The notes below the pieces were generated by a model, which did not search any database, was not told the DNA's origin, and saw only the letters and a program-made list of their open reading frames with translations. The position numbers and the translations under genes were made by a program. A stretch of 64,000 bases of DNA from Phytohabitans maris. GTDB lineage: Bacteria; Actinomycetota; Actinomycetes; Mycobacteriales; Micromonosporaceae. Shown in pieces: positions 51,337 through 59,772 of this stretch. Numbering within the stretch: position 1 is the stretch's first letter; every line of letters begins with the position of its first letter. The stretch spans positions 1 through 64,000 of the forward strand of contig NZ_JAVHUY010000056.1 of the NCBI RefSeq assembly GCF_031085175.1, in the 5' to 3' direction.

Positions 51337-51882
51337 CTAGCTGGACCCTCGTGCCACCACTCCGGCCGCGTCCAGCGCGGCGGCCCACGGAAACGAGTCG
51401 ACCCGCCCATCGCCGGTCCCGGGCGGGTGCGGCTGCCACCGCCCCGGACCGAAGACGACCCGGACGCCCTCGGCGCGCAGCGACTCCACCGCCGCGCGGA
51501 ACGGCGCGCGGGCCGCGAAGGCCGAGTGCACGAACGGCAGCACCGCGACGGGGAGGCCGCGCCCGATGGCCTCGGCGACGCTACCCAGGGCGTAGTTGTC
51601 GCTGACGCCGAGCGCCAGCTTGCAGACGGTGTTGTAGGTGGCCGGCGCGACCACGACCGCGTCCGGCGGCGCCGGGCGGACCGGCGCCGGCCGGTGCACG
51701 ACGCGCACCGGGCCGCCGGCGAGCGCCTCGAACGCCGGCAGGTCCAGGAAGGCCACCGCCGCCGGCGTGGCGACCACCTCGACCGCCCATCCGCGGGCCC
51801 GGGCCAGGTCGACCAGCCGGTGCGCCCGTGGAGCCGGGGCCGCCGCGCAGACCACGGCCGTGACGGCAGGAGGGTTTGCCAT
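51337..51882 (-). CDS. HFCD-type flavoprotein
   Basis: 181 residues. Flavoprotein family (phosphopantothenoylcysteine-decarboxylase fold): AVVCAAAPAPRAHRLVDLARARGWAVEVVATPAAVAFL at the start, DAVVVAPATYNTVCKLALGVSDNYALG in the centre. The N-terminal part of Dfp and UbiX-like proteins share this fold. The start at 51882 (MANPPAV) has GGGGGACGG upstream; a longer reading would run through the operator at 51917. It may be a cofactor-handling or decarboxylase protein for the pathway. Confidence 0.75.
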   Translation of the reverse strand: MANPPAVTAVVCAAAPAPRAHRLVDLARARGWAVEVVATPAAVAFLDLPAFEALAGGPVRVVHRPAPVRPAPPDAVVVAPATYNTVCKLALGVSDNYALGSVAEAIGRGLPVAVLPFVHSAFAARAPFRAAVESLRAEGVRVVFGPGRWQPHPPGTGDGRVDSFPWAAALDAAGVVARGSS

Positions 51883-51916
51883 ACCGTCCCCCCTGTTGAC
51901 CTCGAAGGCTGCGAGG

Positions 51917-51937
51917 ATTGTAGAATCGTCATACAAC
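51917..51937. promoter_or_regulatory. GntR-type operator, site 2
   Basis: ATTGTAGAATC then GTCATACAAC, 21 bp, in the divergent gap between the flavoprotein (51882, minus) and DUF6282 gene 2 (51978, plus). Confidence 0.75.
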
Positions 51938-51977
51938 TTGTGTCAACGAGAGCCCGGCCGGGGCGGACGAGGTGCCG

Positions 51978-52913
51978 ATGACCGAACCGACGCGCGACCT
52001 GCTCCCGGCGGCGCTGCCGGAGGGGTTCGACCGGCTGCTGCGCGGCGCGATCGACGTACACGTCCACGGCCAGCCCGACCTGTCCGCCGCGCTGGCCAAC
52101 CGCGGCGCCGACCTCGACGTGGCACGGCTGGCGCACGCGTACGGCCTCTCCGGCTGGGTCCTCAAGTCGCACCTGTGGTCCACGATGGACCGTGCCAGCC
52201 ACCTCCAGCGGGCGATGGCGGAGACCGGGTTCGCGGTGTACGGCAGCATCACCCTCAACCCGCCGGTCGGCGGCCTGGAGCCGAGCGTGGTCGAGCTCGC
52301 CGCCGCGCACGGCGCGCGGGTGGTGTTCCTGCCGACCTGGGGCGCCGCCGCCGACGCCGAGCGCGACGGCTACATCGCGATGCTGCTGCGGCGCGTCTCG
52401 CCCGCCTTCGCCGACTACCACGCCCGCAGGGCGATCGCGCTCCGCGAGCCCTCCGGAGCCCTCTGCGGCCGGGCCCGCGCGGTGGTCGACGCCTGCCACG
52501 CGCTCGGCCTCGCGCTCGCCACCGGCCACGCCTCGCTCGCGGAGAGCCGCGCGGTCGCCGCGTACTGCGCCCAGATCGGGCAGCGGCTCCTCGTCACCCA
52601 TCCGCTGCACTACACGAGGGACCCGGTGGAGCTGCGCGAGTTCGTCGACATGGGGGCGTACGTGGAGTTCGCCAACGCGCCACTGGTGCACCCGGACGGG
52701 CACCTGACGATCCGGGACGTCCACGAGGCACTGGCCGCGGTCGGGCCGGAGCGGGCGATCCTCACCACCGACGTCTTCTCCCGCTGGGTGCCGCCCGAGC
52801 CGGAGTGCCTGCGCATGTTCGTCGAGCAGCTCGCCTACCTCGGCTGGACCGCCGAGCAGATCGCCACGATGGTGGCCACCAACCCGCGCGCGTTTCTAGG
52901 AGTACCGGCATGA
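51978..52913 (+). CDS. DUF6282 amidohydrolase-like protein, second copy
   Basis: 311 residues. IDVHVHGQPDLSAALANRGADLD near 25, LKSHLWSTMDRASHL near 62, GHASLAESRAV and THPLHY in the second half and TTDVFSRW near 270 give the metal-hydrolase pattern shared with 49635-50576. Start at 51978 (MTEPTRD), with an alternative at 51972. The stop overlaps the next gene (ATGA). First gene of a plus operon with a CMD protein and an MBL hydrolase. Confidence 0.75.
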   Translation: MTEPTRDLLPAALPEGFDRLLRGAIDVHVHGQPDLSAALANRGADLDVARLAHAYGLSGWVLKSHLWSTMDRASHLQRAMAETGFAVYGSITLNPPVGGLEPSVVELAAAHGARVVFLPTWGAAADAERDGYIAMLLRRVSPAFADYHARRAIALREPSGALCGRARAVVDACHALGLALATGHASLAESRAVAAYCAQIGQRLLVTHPLHYTRDPVELREFVDMGAYVEFANAPLVHPDGHLTIRDVHEALAAVGPERAILTTDVFSRWVPPEPECLRMFVEQLAYLGWTAEQIATMVATNPRAFLGVPA

Positions 52914-53482
52914 GAGTGGACGGCGTCGACCCCGCGGAGATGACCGACGAGCAGCGGGCGCTGTACGACTGGTACGCCACCGGGCCGCGGGCCGCGCCGG
53001 ACAGCCCGTTCCGGCTCGTCGACGCGGAGGGCAGGCTGCAGGGGCCGCCCGCGGTCTGGATCCTCAGCCCCACCTTCGGCCACGCCCTGCAGAAGATCGG
53101 CGGGGCGGTCCGGTTCGGCTCGCGGCTGCCCGCCCGCGCCTGCGAGATCGCGATCCTGCTCGTCGGCCACCACCACCGCAGCGCCTTCGAGCTGTACGCG
53201 CACGAGCGCGCCGGAGCGGCCGCCGGGCTGACCGAGGCCGACCTGGCGGCGCTGGCCGAGGGGAAGGAGCCGGCCGGGATGTCCGATGTGGAGGCTTGCG
53301 CGTTCCGTACCACGCGGCGGATCCTCGACCGCGGCACGCTGGACGACGGCGAGTTTCGCGACGCGGCCGGCATCCTCGGCGAGGCGGGGCTGTTCGAGCT
53401 GGTCACGATCGTCGGCTACTACACGATGGTCGCGTTGCAGCTCGCCGTCTTCGACGTCCGGCCGGCGGCGGTCGAGCCGTGA
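52910..53482 (+). CDS. Carboxymuconolactone decarboxylase family protein
   Basis: 190 residues of the AhpD/CMD helical fold: FGSRLPARACEIAILLVGHHHRSAFELYAHERAGAAAGLTEADLAAL is the core. The usual CxxC of AhpD is absent, so a peroxidase role is unlikely; decarboxylase or lactone-handling roles are possible. ATGA overlap on the 5' side and GTGA overlap on the 3' side tie it to its neighbours. Confidence 0.82.
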   Translation: MRVDGVDPAEMTDEQRALYDWYATGPRAAPDSPFRLVDAEGRLQGPPAVWILSPTFGHALQKIGGAVRFGSRLPARACEIAILLVGHHHRSAFELYAHERAGAAAGLTEADLAALAEGKEPAGMSDVEACAFRTTRRILDRGTLDDGEFRDAAGILGEAGLFELVTIVGYYTMVALQLAVFDVRPAAVEP

Positions 53483-54324
53483 ACTGGTCCATCTGGATCC
53501 TCGAGTACGGCTTCGTCGACCGGTTTCCGGCCAGCAACCTCTTCGCCGCCCAGCCGAACGAGGGGCACCGGCGGATGCCGTACTGCTTCGGGCTGCTGCG
53601 CTCGGCGGAACGCTGCGTGCTGGTGGACACCGGCTTCGCCGACCCGGCCACGTACGAGCGGCTCACCGCCAAGTACGGGCGCACGCGCTGGCGCGCCCCG
53701 GTCGACGTGCTCGCCCGGGTGGGGGTCGCCGCCGAGGATGTCGACACGATCCTGTTGACCCACAACCACTTCGACCACGCCGGCTGCGTCGACGCGTTTC
53801 CCGCCGCGCACGTCTGGATCCAGCGGCGCGAGATCGAGTGCTACCAGGCCGCCGCCGCCCGCCCCGCCCGGTTCGAGTTCCTGACCCGGTCCTGCCAGGC
53901 CGACCTGCCGGAGCGGCTGGCCGCGCGCCCGGCGACGCTGGTCGACGGCACCGCCGAGGTGGCCCCCGGCGTCGAGCTGCGCCCCGCCCACGACACCCAC
54001 ACCGCCGGCTCGCAGCTGGTCGCGGTCACCAACGACGCGGACGGGACGTGGGTATTCGCCGGCGACAACGTGTACAGCTACGAAAACCTCGAAGGCATCC
54101 GCCACGACGGCGTCCTCGCCCCGATCGCGATGACCACCGGCAGCGCCACCGCCTGGCTCGACTTCGCCGACGCCCTCCTGACCAGCGTCGGCGGCGACAC
54201 CCGCCGAGTCCTCCCCTTCCACGAGGCCGCCGTCTGGGACCGCTTCCCCTCGTCCCCAGTGGACGGTGACCTTCACGTCGCCGAGATCTCGCTCGCCGCC
54301 GGCCACCCCAGCATCCTGCGCTAG
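53479..54324 (+). CDS. Metallo-beta-lactamase fold hydrolase
   Basis: 281 residues. Metal motif HNHFDH at 95-100, upstream LVDTGF, and later residues in HDTHTAGSQ and AGDN. It resembles lactonases of the AHL-lactonase/glyoxalase II superfamily. Substrate unknown; in this cluster it may open a lactone made by the nearby Baeyer-Villiger-type enzyme, which is inference. GTG start overlapping the CMD stop (GTGA). Last gene of this operon. Confidence 0.88.
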   Translation: MNWSIWILEYGFVDRFPASNLFAAQPNEGHRRMPYCFGLLRSAERCVLVDTGFADPATYERLTAKYGRTRWRAPVDVLARVGVAAEDVDTILLTHNHFDHAGCVDAFPAAHVWIQRREIECYQAAAARPARFEFLTRSCQADLPERLAARPATLVDGTAEVAPGVELRPAHDTHTAGSQLVAVTNDADGTWVFAGDNVYSYENLEGIRHDGVLAPIAMTTGSATAWLDFADALLTSVGGDTRRVLPFHEAAVWDRFPSSPVDGDLHVAEISLAAGHPSILR

Positions 54325-54360
<36 letters not shown>

Positions 54361-54839
54361 CCGCCCGCCGCGGGCCGCCCGCCGCGGGCCGGCGGCCGCC
54401 GGCCCGATCCGCAAGACCCGACCAAGACCCCAAAGACAGACGTGCCCCGGTCCGCCTCAGCTGCGGACCGCACGCTCCCGCGGGCACCGCGCCGGCCGGC
54501 GGCGAGCTGGCGCTCGCCGAGCCCCCCGGCCGCCGCTGCGAGCCCCGCGCGACAAGCCATTAGCCCACGCCCCCTCGCCCTACCGCCCCACCCACGCGCA
54601 CCCGCCGCTCAAACCACCCACTCACACGCCCGCCTCTCAAGCTGCCCCGCCGACGCCAGCCCCTCAAGCGCCCAACCACACAGCCGCCTCCCAGACCACC
54701 CCGCCCACGCGACCAGCCAAGCTGCCCCCCGGGCGGGCGGATTGGTACCGCGGCCTGCGGGGACGGTCCGCTGTTGAGCAGTGAGCTCGGGAGTCGAGAT
54801 CGGGTGCGTCCCTTGATCGGTATCGGGGTCGGGTCGCCC

Positions 54840-54885
54840 GTGCGGATCGTGGTACCTGGCCGTAGCTGGAGGTACAGCCAGACAC
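54840..54885. repeat. Palindromic dispersed repeat, copy 2
   Basis: GCGGATCGTGGTACCTGGCC followed by GTAGCTGGAGGTACAGCCAG matches 8685-8735 in inverted orientation. Similarity continues weakly on the upstream side (GAGCTCGGG and GGTCGGG blocks), so a longer ancestral element is likely. Confidence 0.55.
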
Positions 54886-54921
54886 CACTCATGGGACCGT
54901 CCCAGGAGCAGATCCGAAGCC

Positions 54922-54968
54922 GATCTAGAACGTTTAGGGCTCTATATCCGCCCTAAGCGTTCTAGATC
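54922..54968. terminator. A/T-rich inverted repeat, probable terminator
   Basis: GATCTAGAACGTTTAGGGC and GCCCTAAGCGTTCTAGATC pair over 19 bases with one mismatch around TCTATATCC. It lies between the convergent MBL and monooxygenase genes. Unusually low GC for the region. Confidence 0.55.
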
Positions 54969-55140
54969 CACAACCATCGAGAGCAAGGCGACGCCTGCGG
55001 GGCGGATATGCCAACCGTGCAGGGCGAGACCGCGGGACCACGAAACGCGCGTTTCGCGAGCGCGGTCCGGCCCAACGCCACCCCCACCCACCTGCTCAAG
55101 GCTGCCACATGGGCGGCCTACCTTCATGATCAAGTCACGG

Positions 55141-55195
55141 TGCGTGCCATTGGGTCCAGACCACGGCGGGCATCGCGGTAGCCCGCGATTTGGCG
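55141..55195 (-). repeat. Dispersed intergenic repeat, copy C
   Basis: On the minus strand CGGGCTACCGCGATGCCCGC then CGTGGTCTGGACCC matches 12060-12100. On the plus strand GTGCCATTGGGTCC matches 8964-8980. Confidence 0.45.
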
Positions 55196-55250
55196 GGTCC
55201 ACGGCGCGAGTGGGCCGCGGGCCGGGCGCCACACGCGGACCCGGGGCGGC

Positions 55251-56711
55251 TCAGGCGCGGGTCCGCAGTCCCCAGCGGGCGAGGAGGCGGGTGGCCAGGG
55301 CGTAGGCGAGGTGGCCGCCGGGCCATTGGGTCACGTTGTGGCCGGCGGGGTCGTGGTAGTAGTTGTGGCAGCCGGACTCCATGGCCGAGGCGCTGGTGGC
55401 GAGCTTGCGGTCGACCCAGGCGACGAAGCGGCGGGCGGCGGCGGGTGAGGTGTCGATGCTGCGCCGGCGGCTTCGGGCCAGGCGGCGCACGGCGCCGGCG
55501 ACGACCTCGGCCTGCCGTTCCAGCTGGGCGATGATGGAGACGCCACCGTTGGTGTTGGGGCCGTAGAGGATGAAGAAGTTGGGAAAGCCGGGCACGGTGA
55601 TGCCCATGAAGGCGCTGGCACGTTCGCGCCAGGCGTCGTGGATGCTGCGGCCGTCGCGGCCTTTGACGTCGATGCTGGCGAGAAACCTGGTCGGCTGGAA
55701 GCCGGTGCTCAGGACGAGCACGTCGATCTCGCGGGCGGTGCCGGTCGCGTCGACCACGCCGGTCGGGGTCACCCGGGTCACGGCGTGCGGCACGAGCTCG
55801 ACGTTGTCGCGGTTGAGCGACGGGTAGAACGTCGAGGAGATGACCGGCCGCTTGCAGCCCCACGGGTAGTCGGGCGTCACGGCCGCGCGGGTGGCCGGGT
55901 CGTCGATGCTGCCGGCGATGAACCGGTGGCAGATCTCGCGCATCCGTCGCTGGCGGCGGGAGCCGGCGTCGTACCCCTTGAACCGCCGGTTGCCCTGGTG
56001 GAAGACCCAGGCCCGGTGGGCGCGCTGGGCGAGTGGCACGTTCCGGTACCACCAGCGCTCGCGCGGGGTGAACTCCCGCTCGTGCTTCGGCTCGATCCAG
56101 CCCGGCTCGCGCTGGAAGACGTAGACCTGGCCGGCGGTGGGGGCGATCGCGGGCACGACCTGTACGGCGGTCGACCCGGTGCCGACCACCGCCACCGACT
56201 TGCCGGTGAGGTCGTGCTCCTCCCAGCGGGAGGTGTGGAAGCACGGGCCGGCGAAGGTGTCCAGCCCGGGCCACTCGGGGTAGCGCGGCACGTTGAGCAG
56301 GCCGAGCGCGGAGACGACGACGTCGAACTCGGCGCTGTCACCGTGCTCTGTGGACAGTACGTAGCGGTTGCTCGACTCCTCCCAGACCAGGTCGGTGACC
56401 CGGGTGTTCAGGCGGATGTGCGGGGCGAGCCCGAAGCGCTCGACCACGTGCTCGGCGTAGGCCAGCAGCTCCGGCTGGGTGGCGTGGGTGCGTGGCCAGT
56501 CGTACTTGAGGAAGGAGAACGAGTAGGCGTGCGAGTGCACGTCGACCTCGCAGCCGGGGTAGCGGTTGTCGAACCACGTGCCGCCGATCCCGGCCGACTG
56601 CTCGAAGATGACGAACGTGGCCGGGGTGCGCCGGAGCTTGACCGCGGCCGCGATCCCGCCCAGGCCGGCGCCGATGATGGCGACCCGGATGGGCGTGCCG
56701 TCGCGGCTCAT
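55251..56711 (-). CDS. Flavin monooxygenase, Baeyer-Villiger type
   Basis: 486 residues. FAD motif IGAGLGGIAAAVKL (14-27), second Rossmann motif VVGTGSTAVQVVPAIA, and a fingerprint FAGPCFHTSRWEE close to the FxGxxxHxxxWP motif of Baeyer-Villiger enzymes but with Glu in place of Pro. The DNRYPGCEVDVHSHAYSFSF segment is typical of this group. It would insert oxygen next to a carbonyl to make an ester or lactone. The ATG overlaps the upstream cupin gene stop (ATGA). Confidence 0.88.
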   Translation of the reverse strand: MSRDGTPIRVAIIGAGLGGIAAAVKLRRTPATFVIFEQSAGIGGTWFDNRYPGCEVDVHSHAYSFSFLKYDWPRTHATQPELLAYAEHVVERFGLAPHIRLNTRVTDLVWEESSNRYVLSTEHGDSAEFDVVVSALGLLNVPRYPEWPGLDTFAGPCFHTSRWEEHDLTGKSVAVVGTGSTAVQVVPAIAPTAGQVYVFQREPGWIEPKHEREFTPRERWWYRNVPLAQRAHRAWVFHQGNRRFKGYDAGSRRQRRMREICHRFIAGSIDDPATRAAVTPDYPWGCKRPVISSTFYPSLNRDNVELVPHAVTRVTPTGVVDATGTAREIDVLVLSTGFQPTRFLASIDVKGRDGRSIHDAWRERASAFMGITVPGFPNFFILYGPNTNGGVSIIAQLERQAEVVAGAVRRLARSRRRSIDTSPAAARRFVAWVDRKLATSASAMESGCHNYYHDPAGHNVTQWPGGHLAYALATRLLARWGLRTRA

Positions 56712-57625
56712 CGGCCGGCCGGGGCCGGGTAGTCGTCGGCGTTGAAGACCCAGCCCTCCATGGCGGAGAAGTCGAACCGCGGCGGCGAGAAGACGTCGAT
56801 GAGGTGGTTGGTGCCGGCGCCGACCGCCTCGCTGGTGTGCAGGGACGGCGGCGGGATCACGGTGACGGCCGGGGCGAGGACGGTCTCGTGCTCGTCTTCG
56901 CGCCAGTGGGCCCGGTTGGTGGTCCACGGCCAGCGGATGTGGTGCACGTACTCCCCCGCCAGCACGATCGAGCACTGCTCGAAGTCGTCGTGCTTGTGCG
57001 GCGAGAGCTTGGCCGGGTCGCGCGGGCCCTGCTTGGCGTCGATGAAGTTGACCATGAAGGTGGTGCACCGGTACAGCCGGAACGGCGGGTTGGACAGCGG
57101 CGGCACGGTCAGGTCGTAGCTGCGCACGCGGTAGCCGCCGACCGGCTCGGGCCAGGGCCGGAAGGGCGGGATGTTCTCGTGCGGCTCGGCGTAGGAGCCG
57201 GCGTTCGCGGCGAGCGCGGCGACGTCGTCCGAGCGGGTGGTCAGCAGCCGCAGCACGCGACCCTGCCCGGTGACGGTCACCGTGCTGTCGCCGGGCGGGA
57301 CCACGAGCATCGTACGGCCGCTCGCGGCCACCTCCTCGCCGGGCGCCTCGACCCGGGCGGCGAGCGCGTCGTCGGCGAGCAGCACCACGTACTCGTCAGG
57401 CTGCCCGGTGCGGCTGAACGTGGCCGTACCGTCCACTTCGGAGTATCCGACCACGAAGTTCTGCCCGCGGGCGTACCAGGTCGACACCTCCCCGGTCTTC
57501 TCCGCCGGCGCCAGGTCGCGAAACTTGACGTGCTCGGAGCCGGAGAACCGCTCCGGTGCCGGCGCGGTCGCGGTCGCCGTGCTCGACGGCAGGGTGGAGC
57601 GCAGGTCGGTGGAGTCGTACGCCAT
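56708..57625 (-). CDS. Cupin-fold protein, unknown function
   Basis: 305 residues. The C-terminal half is a cupin barrel with metal-type residues in LSPHKHDDFEQCSIVLAGEYVHHIRWPW (about 207-234) and a later HTSEAVGAGTNHL. The N-terminal half (about 35-140) also has beta-rich cupin-like character, so it may be a bicupin. Start at 57625 with GAAGGGGACC upstream. Co-translated with the monooxygenase. Isomerase or dioxygenase roles are possible. Confidence 0.7.
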   Translation of the reverse strand: MAYDSTDLRSTLPSSTATATAPAPERFSGSEHVKFRDLAPAEKTGEVSTWYARGQNFVVGYSEVDGTATFSRTGQPDEYVVLLADDALAARVEAPGEEVAASGRTMLVVPPGDSTVTVTGQGRVLRLLTTRSDDVAALAANAGSYAEPHENIPPFRPWPEPVGGYRVRSYDLTVPPLSNPPFRLYRCTTFMVNFIDAKQGPRDPAKLSPHKHDDFEQCSIVLAGEYVHHIRWPWTTNRAHWREDEHETVLAPAVTVIPPPSLHTSEAVGAGTNHLIDVFSPPRFDFSAMEGWVFNADDYPAPAGR

Positions 57626-57646
57626 CTGGTGGTCCCCTTCGGAGAG

Positions 57647-58423
57647 TCAGCCGCCGATGCCGGCGACGACGGACGCCGCGGCGGACCTCAGCAGGCTGGT
57701 GTCGTTGCTGACCATCACGTACCGGTAGCCGCGGTCGGCGGCCGCCCGCGCCTGCGCGGGGGTCTGCACGGCGGTGCCGGCCGGCACCCCGCGCTCCCCG
57801 GCGGCGCCCAGCAGCGTGTCGACGAGCTTCTGCAGCACGGGGTCGGACTCCGGCAGGCCGGAGGAGAGCTGGAGGTCGCCCATGCCGAGGAAGACGCCGT
57901 TGAGCCCGTCGACGGCGAGGATCTCCTCGACCGCCTCGATCGCGGACCGGTCTTCCAGCTGGACGGCGCGCATGACGTCCTCGTCGCCGAAGCGCAGGTA
58001 CTCCGCGCGCGGGGTGCCGCCCCACCGGCCGGCGCGGGAGGTGATGCCCATGCCCCGGTCGCCGCCGGGCGAGAAGAGCATCTGCCGCACGGCCGCGGCC
58101 GCCTCGGCGGCGGAGGTCACCCGCGGCACCAGGATGCCGTCGACGCCGGTGTCGAGCAGCCGCTGGAGGTAGGCGCCGCTGCGGTCGGGGACGCGGACCA
58201 GGACCGACATGCCGGCGCCCTGCGCGACCACCGTCGCCTGGTAGGCGAAGTCGAACGTCAGCGGCGCGTGCTCCTGGTCGATCACGACGAAGTCGAACCC
58301 GGCGTCGGCCAGGATCTCCACCGGCGCCAGCGCGGGGATCTTCACCCAGGTGCCGACCAGGCACCGGTCCGCCTCCGCCAGCCGTCGAGCGAACCCCGAA
58401 CGGGGCTTTTCCACCGCGCTCAT
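57647..58423 (-). CDS. HpcH/HpaI aldolase family protein
   Basis: 258 residues of the class II pyruvate-type aldolase family. LVGTWVKIPALAPVEILADAGFDFVVIDQEHAPLTFD has the catalytic and metal-region residues, VDGILVPRV and QLEDRSAIEAVEEILAVDGLNGVFLGMGDL follow. It cleaves a 2-keto-4-hydroxy acid or adds pyruvate to an aldehyde. GAGGAG lies four bases before the ATG. The GntR-type operator at 58456 lies 33 bp upstream of its start, so it heads a minus operon with the cupin and monooxygenase. Confidence 0.9.
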   Translation of the reverse strand: MSAVEKPRSGFARRLAEADRCLVGTWVKIPALAPVEILADAGFDFVVIDQEHAPLTFDFAYQATVVAQGAGMSVLVRVPDRSGAYLQRLLDTGVDGILVPRVTSAAEAAAAVRQMLFSPGGDRGMGITSRAGRWGGTPRAEYLRFGDEDVMRAVQLEDRSAIEAVEEILAVDGLNGVFLGMGDLQLSSGLPESDPVLQKLVDTLLGAAGERGVPAGTAVQTPAQARAAADRGYRYVMVSNDTSLLRSAAASVVAGIGG

Positions 58424-58455
58424 GACGCTCCTCACGAGGGGTTTTGGTCCGCAAG

Positions 58456-58476
58456 ATTGTAGCATCGTCATACGAT
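58456..58476. promoter_or_regulatory. GntR-type operator, site 3
   Basis: ATTGTAGCATC then GTCATACGAT, 21 bp, between the aldolase operon (minus) and the GntR gene (plus). Confidence 0.75.
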
Positions 58477-58585
58477 CTGGAACAACCTGGCGGCGCCCCG
58501 ACGCGGCTGTCGGCCGGCCGGCCTCCGCTGGGTACGATGTCAGGCACAACCGGTCACATGAGCGTGTGGACAAGGGAGGGCGGCG

Positions 58586-59263
58586 GTGACACGAGTCAAT
58601 GCGTTGCGTGTCGAGCGGACCCCGGCTCTCATCCGCTCGCAGGTGGTGGAAAACCTGCGGCAGGCGATCCTCGACCGCCGCCTCGCGCCGGGGCAGCGCC
58701 TGATCGAGCGCGAGCTGGTGGAGCTCACCGGCGTCTCCCGCACCAGCGTCCGCGAGGCGCTGCGCGAGCTCGCCGCCGAGGGGCTGGTCACCGCGATCCC
58801 CAACCGGGGCACCGTCGTCACGAGCGTCAGCGCCGAGGAGGCGCGCCAGCTCTACCAGGTCCGCTCGGTGCTGGAGGCGCTCGCCGGCCGGCTCTTCGTC
58901 GAGCACGCCAGCCCGGTGCAGCGCAAGGCGCTGGTCCGCGCGCTGGAGCGGATCGAGCGCTTGACCGCCAAGGGTTCGCCGGTCCTGGCGGCCAAGGACG
59001 CCTTCTACGACGTGCTGTTCGAGGGCGGCGGCAACGACGCGCTCCGGTCGGTCGTCGGCAGCCTGCACGCGCGGGTGAGCGTGCTGCGGTCGCTGTCGCT
59101 GTCGGTGCCGGGCCGCCTCGAGCACAGCACCAAGGAGCTGCGCGCGATCGTCGACGCCGTCCAGGCGGGCGACGCCGACGCCGCGGCCGCGGCCTGCGCC
59201 CGGCACGTCGAGGAGGCCGGCCGCGCCGGGCTGATCGCCCTCTCCGAGCAGGACGGGGCGTAG
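58586..59263 (+). CDS. GntR family regulator, FCD-type
   Basis: 225 residues. Winged helix-turn-helix at about 12-75 (ALIRSQVVENLRQAILDRRLAPGQRLIERELVELTGVSRTSVREALRELAAEGLV) and an FCD helical effector domain (about 85-215, with YQVRSVLEALAGRLF, DAFYDVLFEGGGND and HVEEAGRAG). GTG start with GGGAGG six bases upstream. FCD regulators usually sense organic acids. Its gene lies between operator sites 3 and 4, making it the most likely binder of the 21-bp palindrome. Confidence 0.92.
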   Translation: MTRVNALRVERTPALIRSQVVENLRQAILDRRLAPGQRLIERELVELTGVSRTSVREALRELAAEGLVTAIPNRGTVVTSVSAEEARQLYQVRSVLEALAGRLFVEHASPVQRKALVRALERIERLTAKGSPVLAAKDAFYDVLFEGGGNDALRSVVGSLHARVSVLRSLSLSVPGRLEHSTKELRAIVDAVQAGDADAAAAACARHVEEAGRAGLIALSEQDGA

Positions 59264-59304
59264 CCCTCCACCTCACCGCGAGCCCCTTCCGCCCGGCCTG
59301 TCGG

Positions 59305-59325
59305 ATTGTATGATGGTCGGACATT
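59305..59325. promoter_or_regulatory. GntR-type operator, site 4
   Basis: ATTGTATGATG then GTCGGACATT, 21 bp, 22 bp before the ATG at 59347. The left half is the best match to the consensus; the right half is weaker. Confidence 0.7.
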
Positions 59326-59346
59326 GAGATGGGATGGGAGCGGTCC

Positions 59347-59772
59347 ATGAGTGATGACGAGAGCCGACTCGATCGCGGCATCCGGGTCCGGCGCGAGGTG
59401 CTCGGCGATTCACACGTGGATCGCTCGATGGCACAGGCCACCGACTTCACCCGGGTGGTGCAGGAGTACGTGACGGCGAGCTGCTGGGGCGACGTCTGGT
59501 CCCGGCCCGGGCTCGACCGGCGCACCCGCAGCCTGCTCAACCTCGCGATGCTGACCGCGCTCAACCGTCCACACGAGTTCTCGGTGCACGTGCGCGGCGC
59601 CCTCCGCAACGGCTGCACCCAGGCCGAGATCCAGGAGGTCCTGCTGCAGACCGCCGCGTACTGCGGGGCGCCGGCGGCCCTGGAGTCGTTCCGCCTCGCC
59701 GAGCGGGTCATCGAGCAGGTGCGCCAGGAGGCGGCCGTCGACGGTGAACCGGTCGGGGTCACCACCGCGTGA
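59347..59772 (+). CDS. 4-carboxymuconolactone decarboxylase-like protein
   Basis: 141 residues, PcaC-like: RREVLGDSHVDRSMAQATDFTRVVQEYVTASCWGDVWSRPGLDRRTRSLLNLAMLTALNRPHEFSVHVRGALRNGCTQAEIQEVLLQTAAYCGAPAALESFR is close to true carboxymuconolactone decarboxylases, including length. It may decarboxylate a lactone acid. GGGAG lies before the ATG at 59347. The 3' end overlaps the ThDP enzyme gene (GTGA). Confidence 0.88.
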   Translation: MSDDESRLDRGIRVRREVLGDSHVDRSMAQATDFTRVVQEYVTASCWGDVWSRPGLDRRTRSLLNLAMLTALNRPHEFSVHVRGALRNGCTQAEIQEVLLQTAAYCGAPAALESFRLAERVIEQVRQEAAVDGEPVGVTTA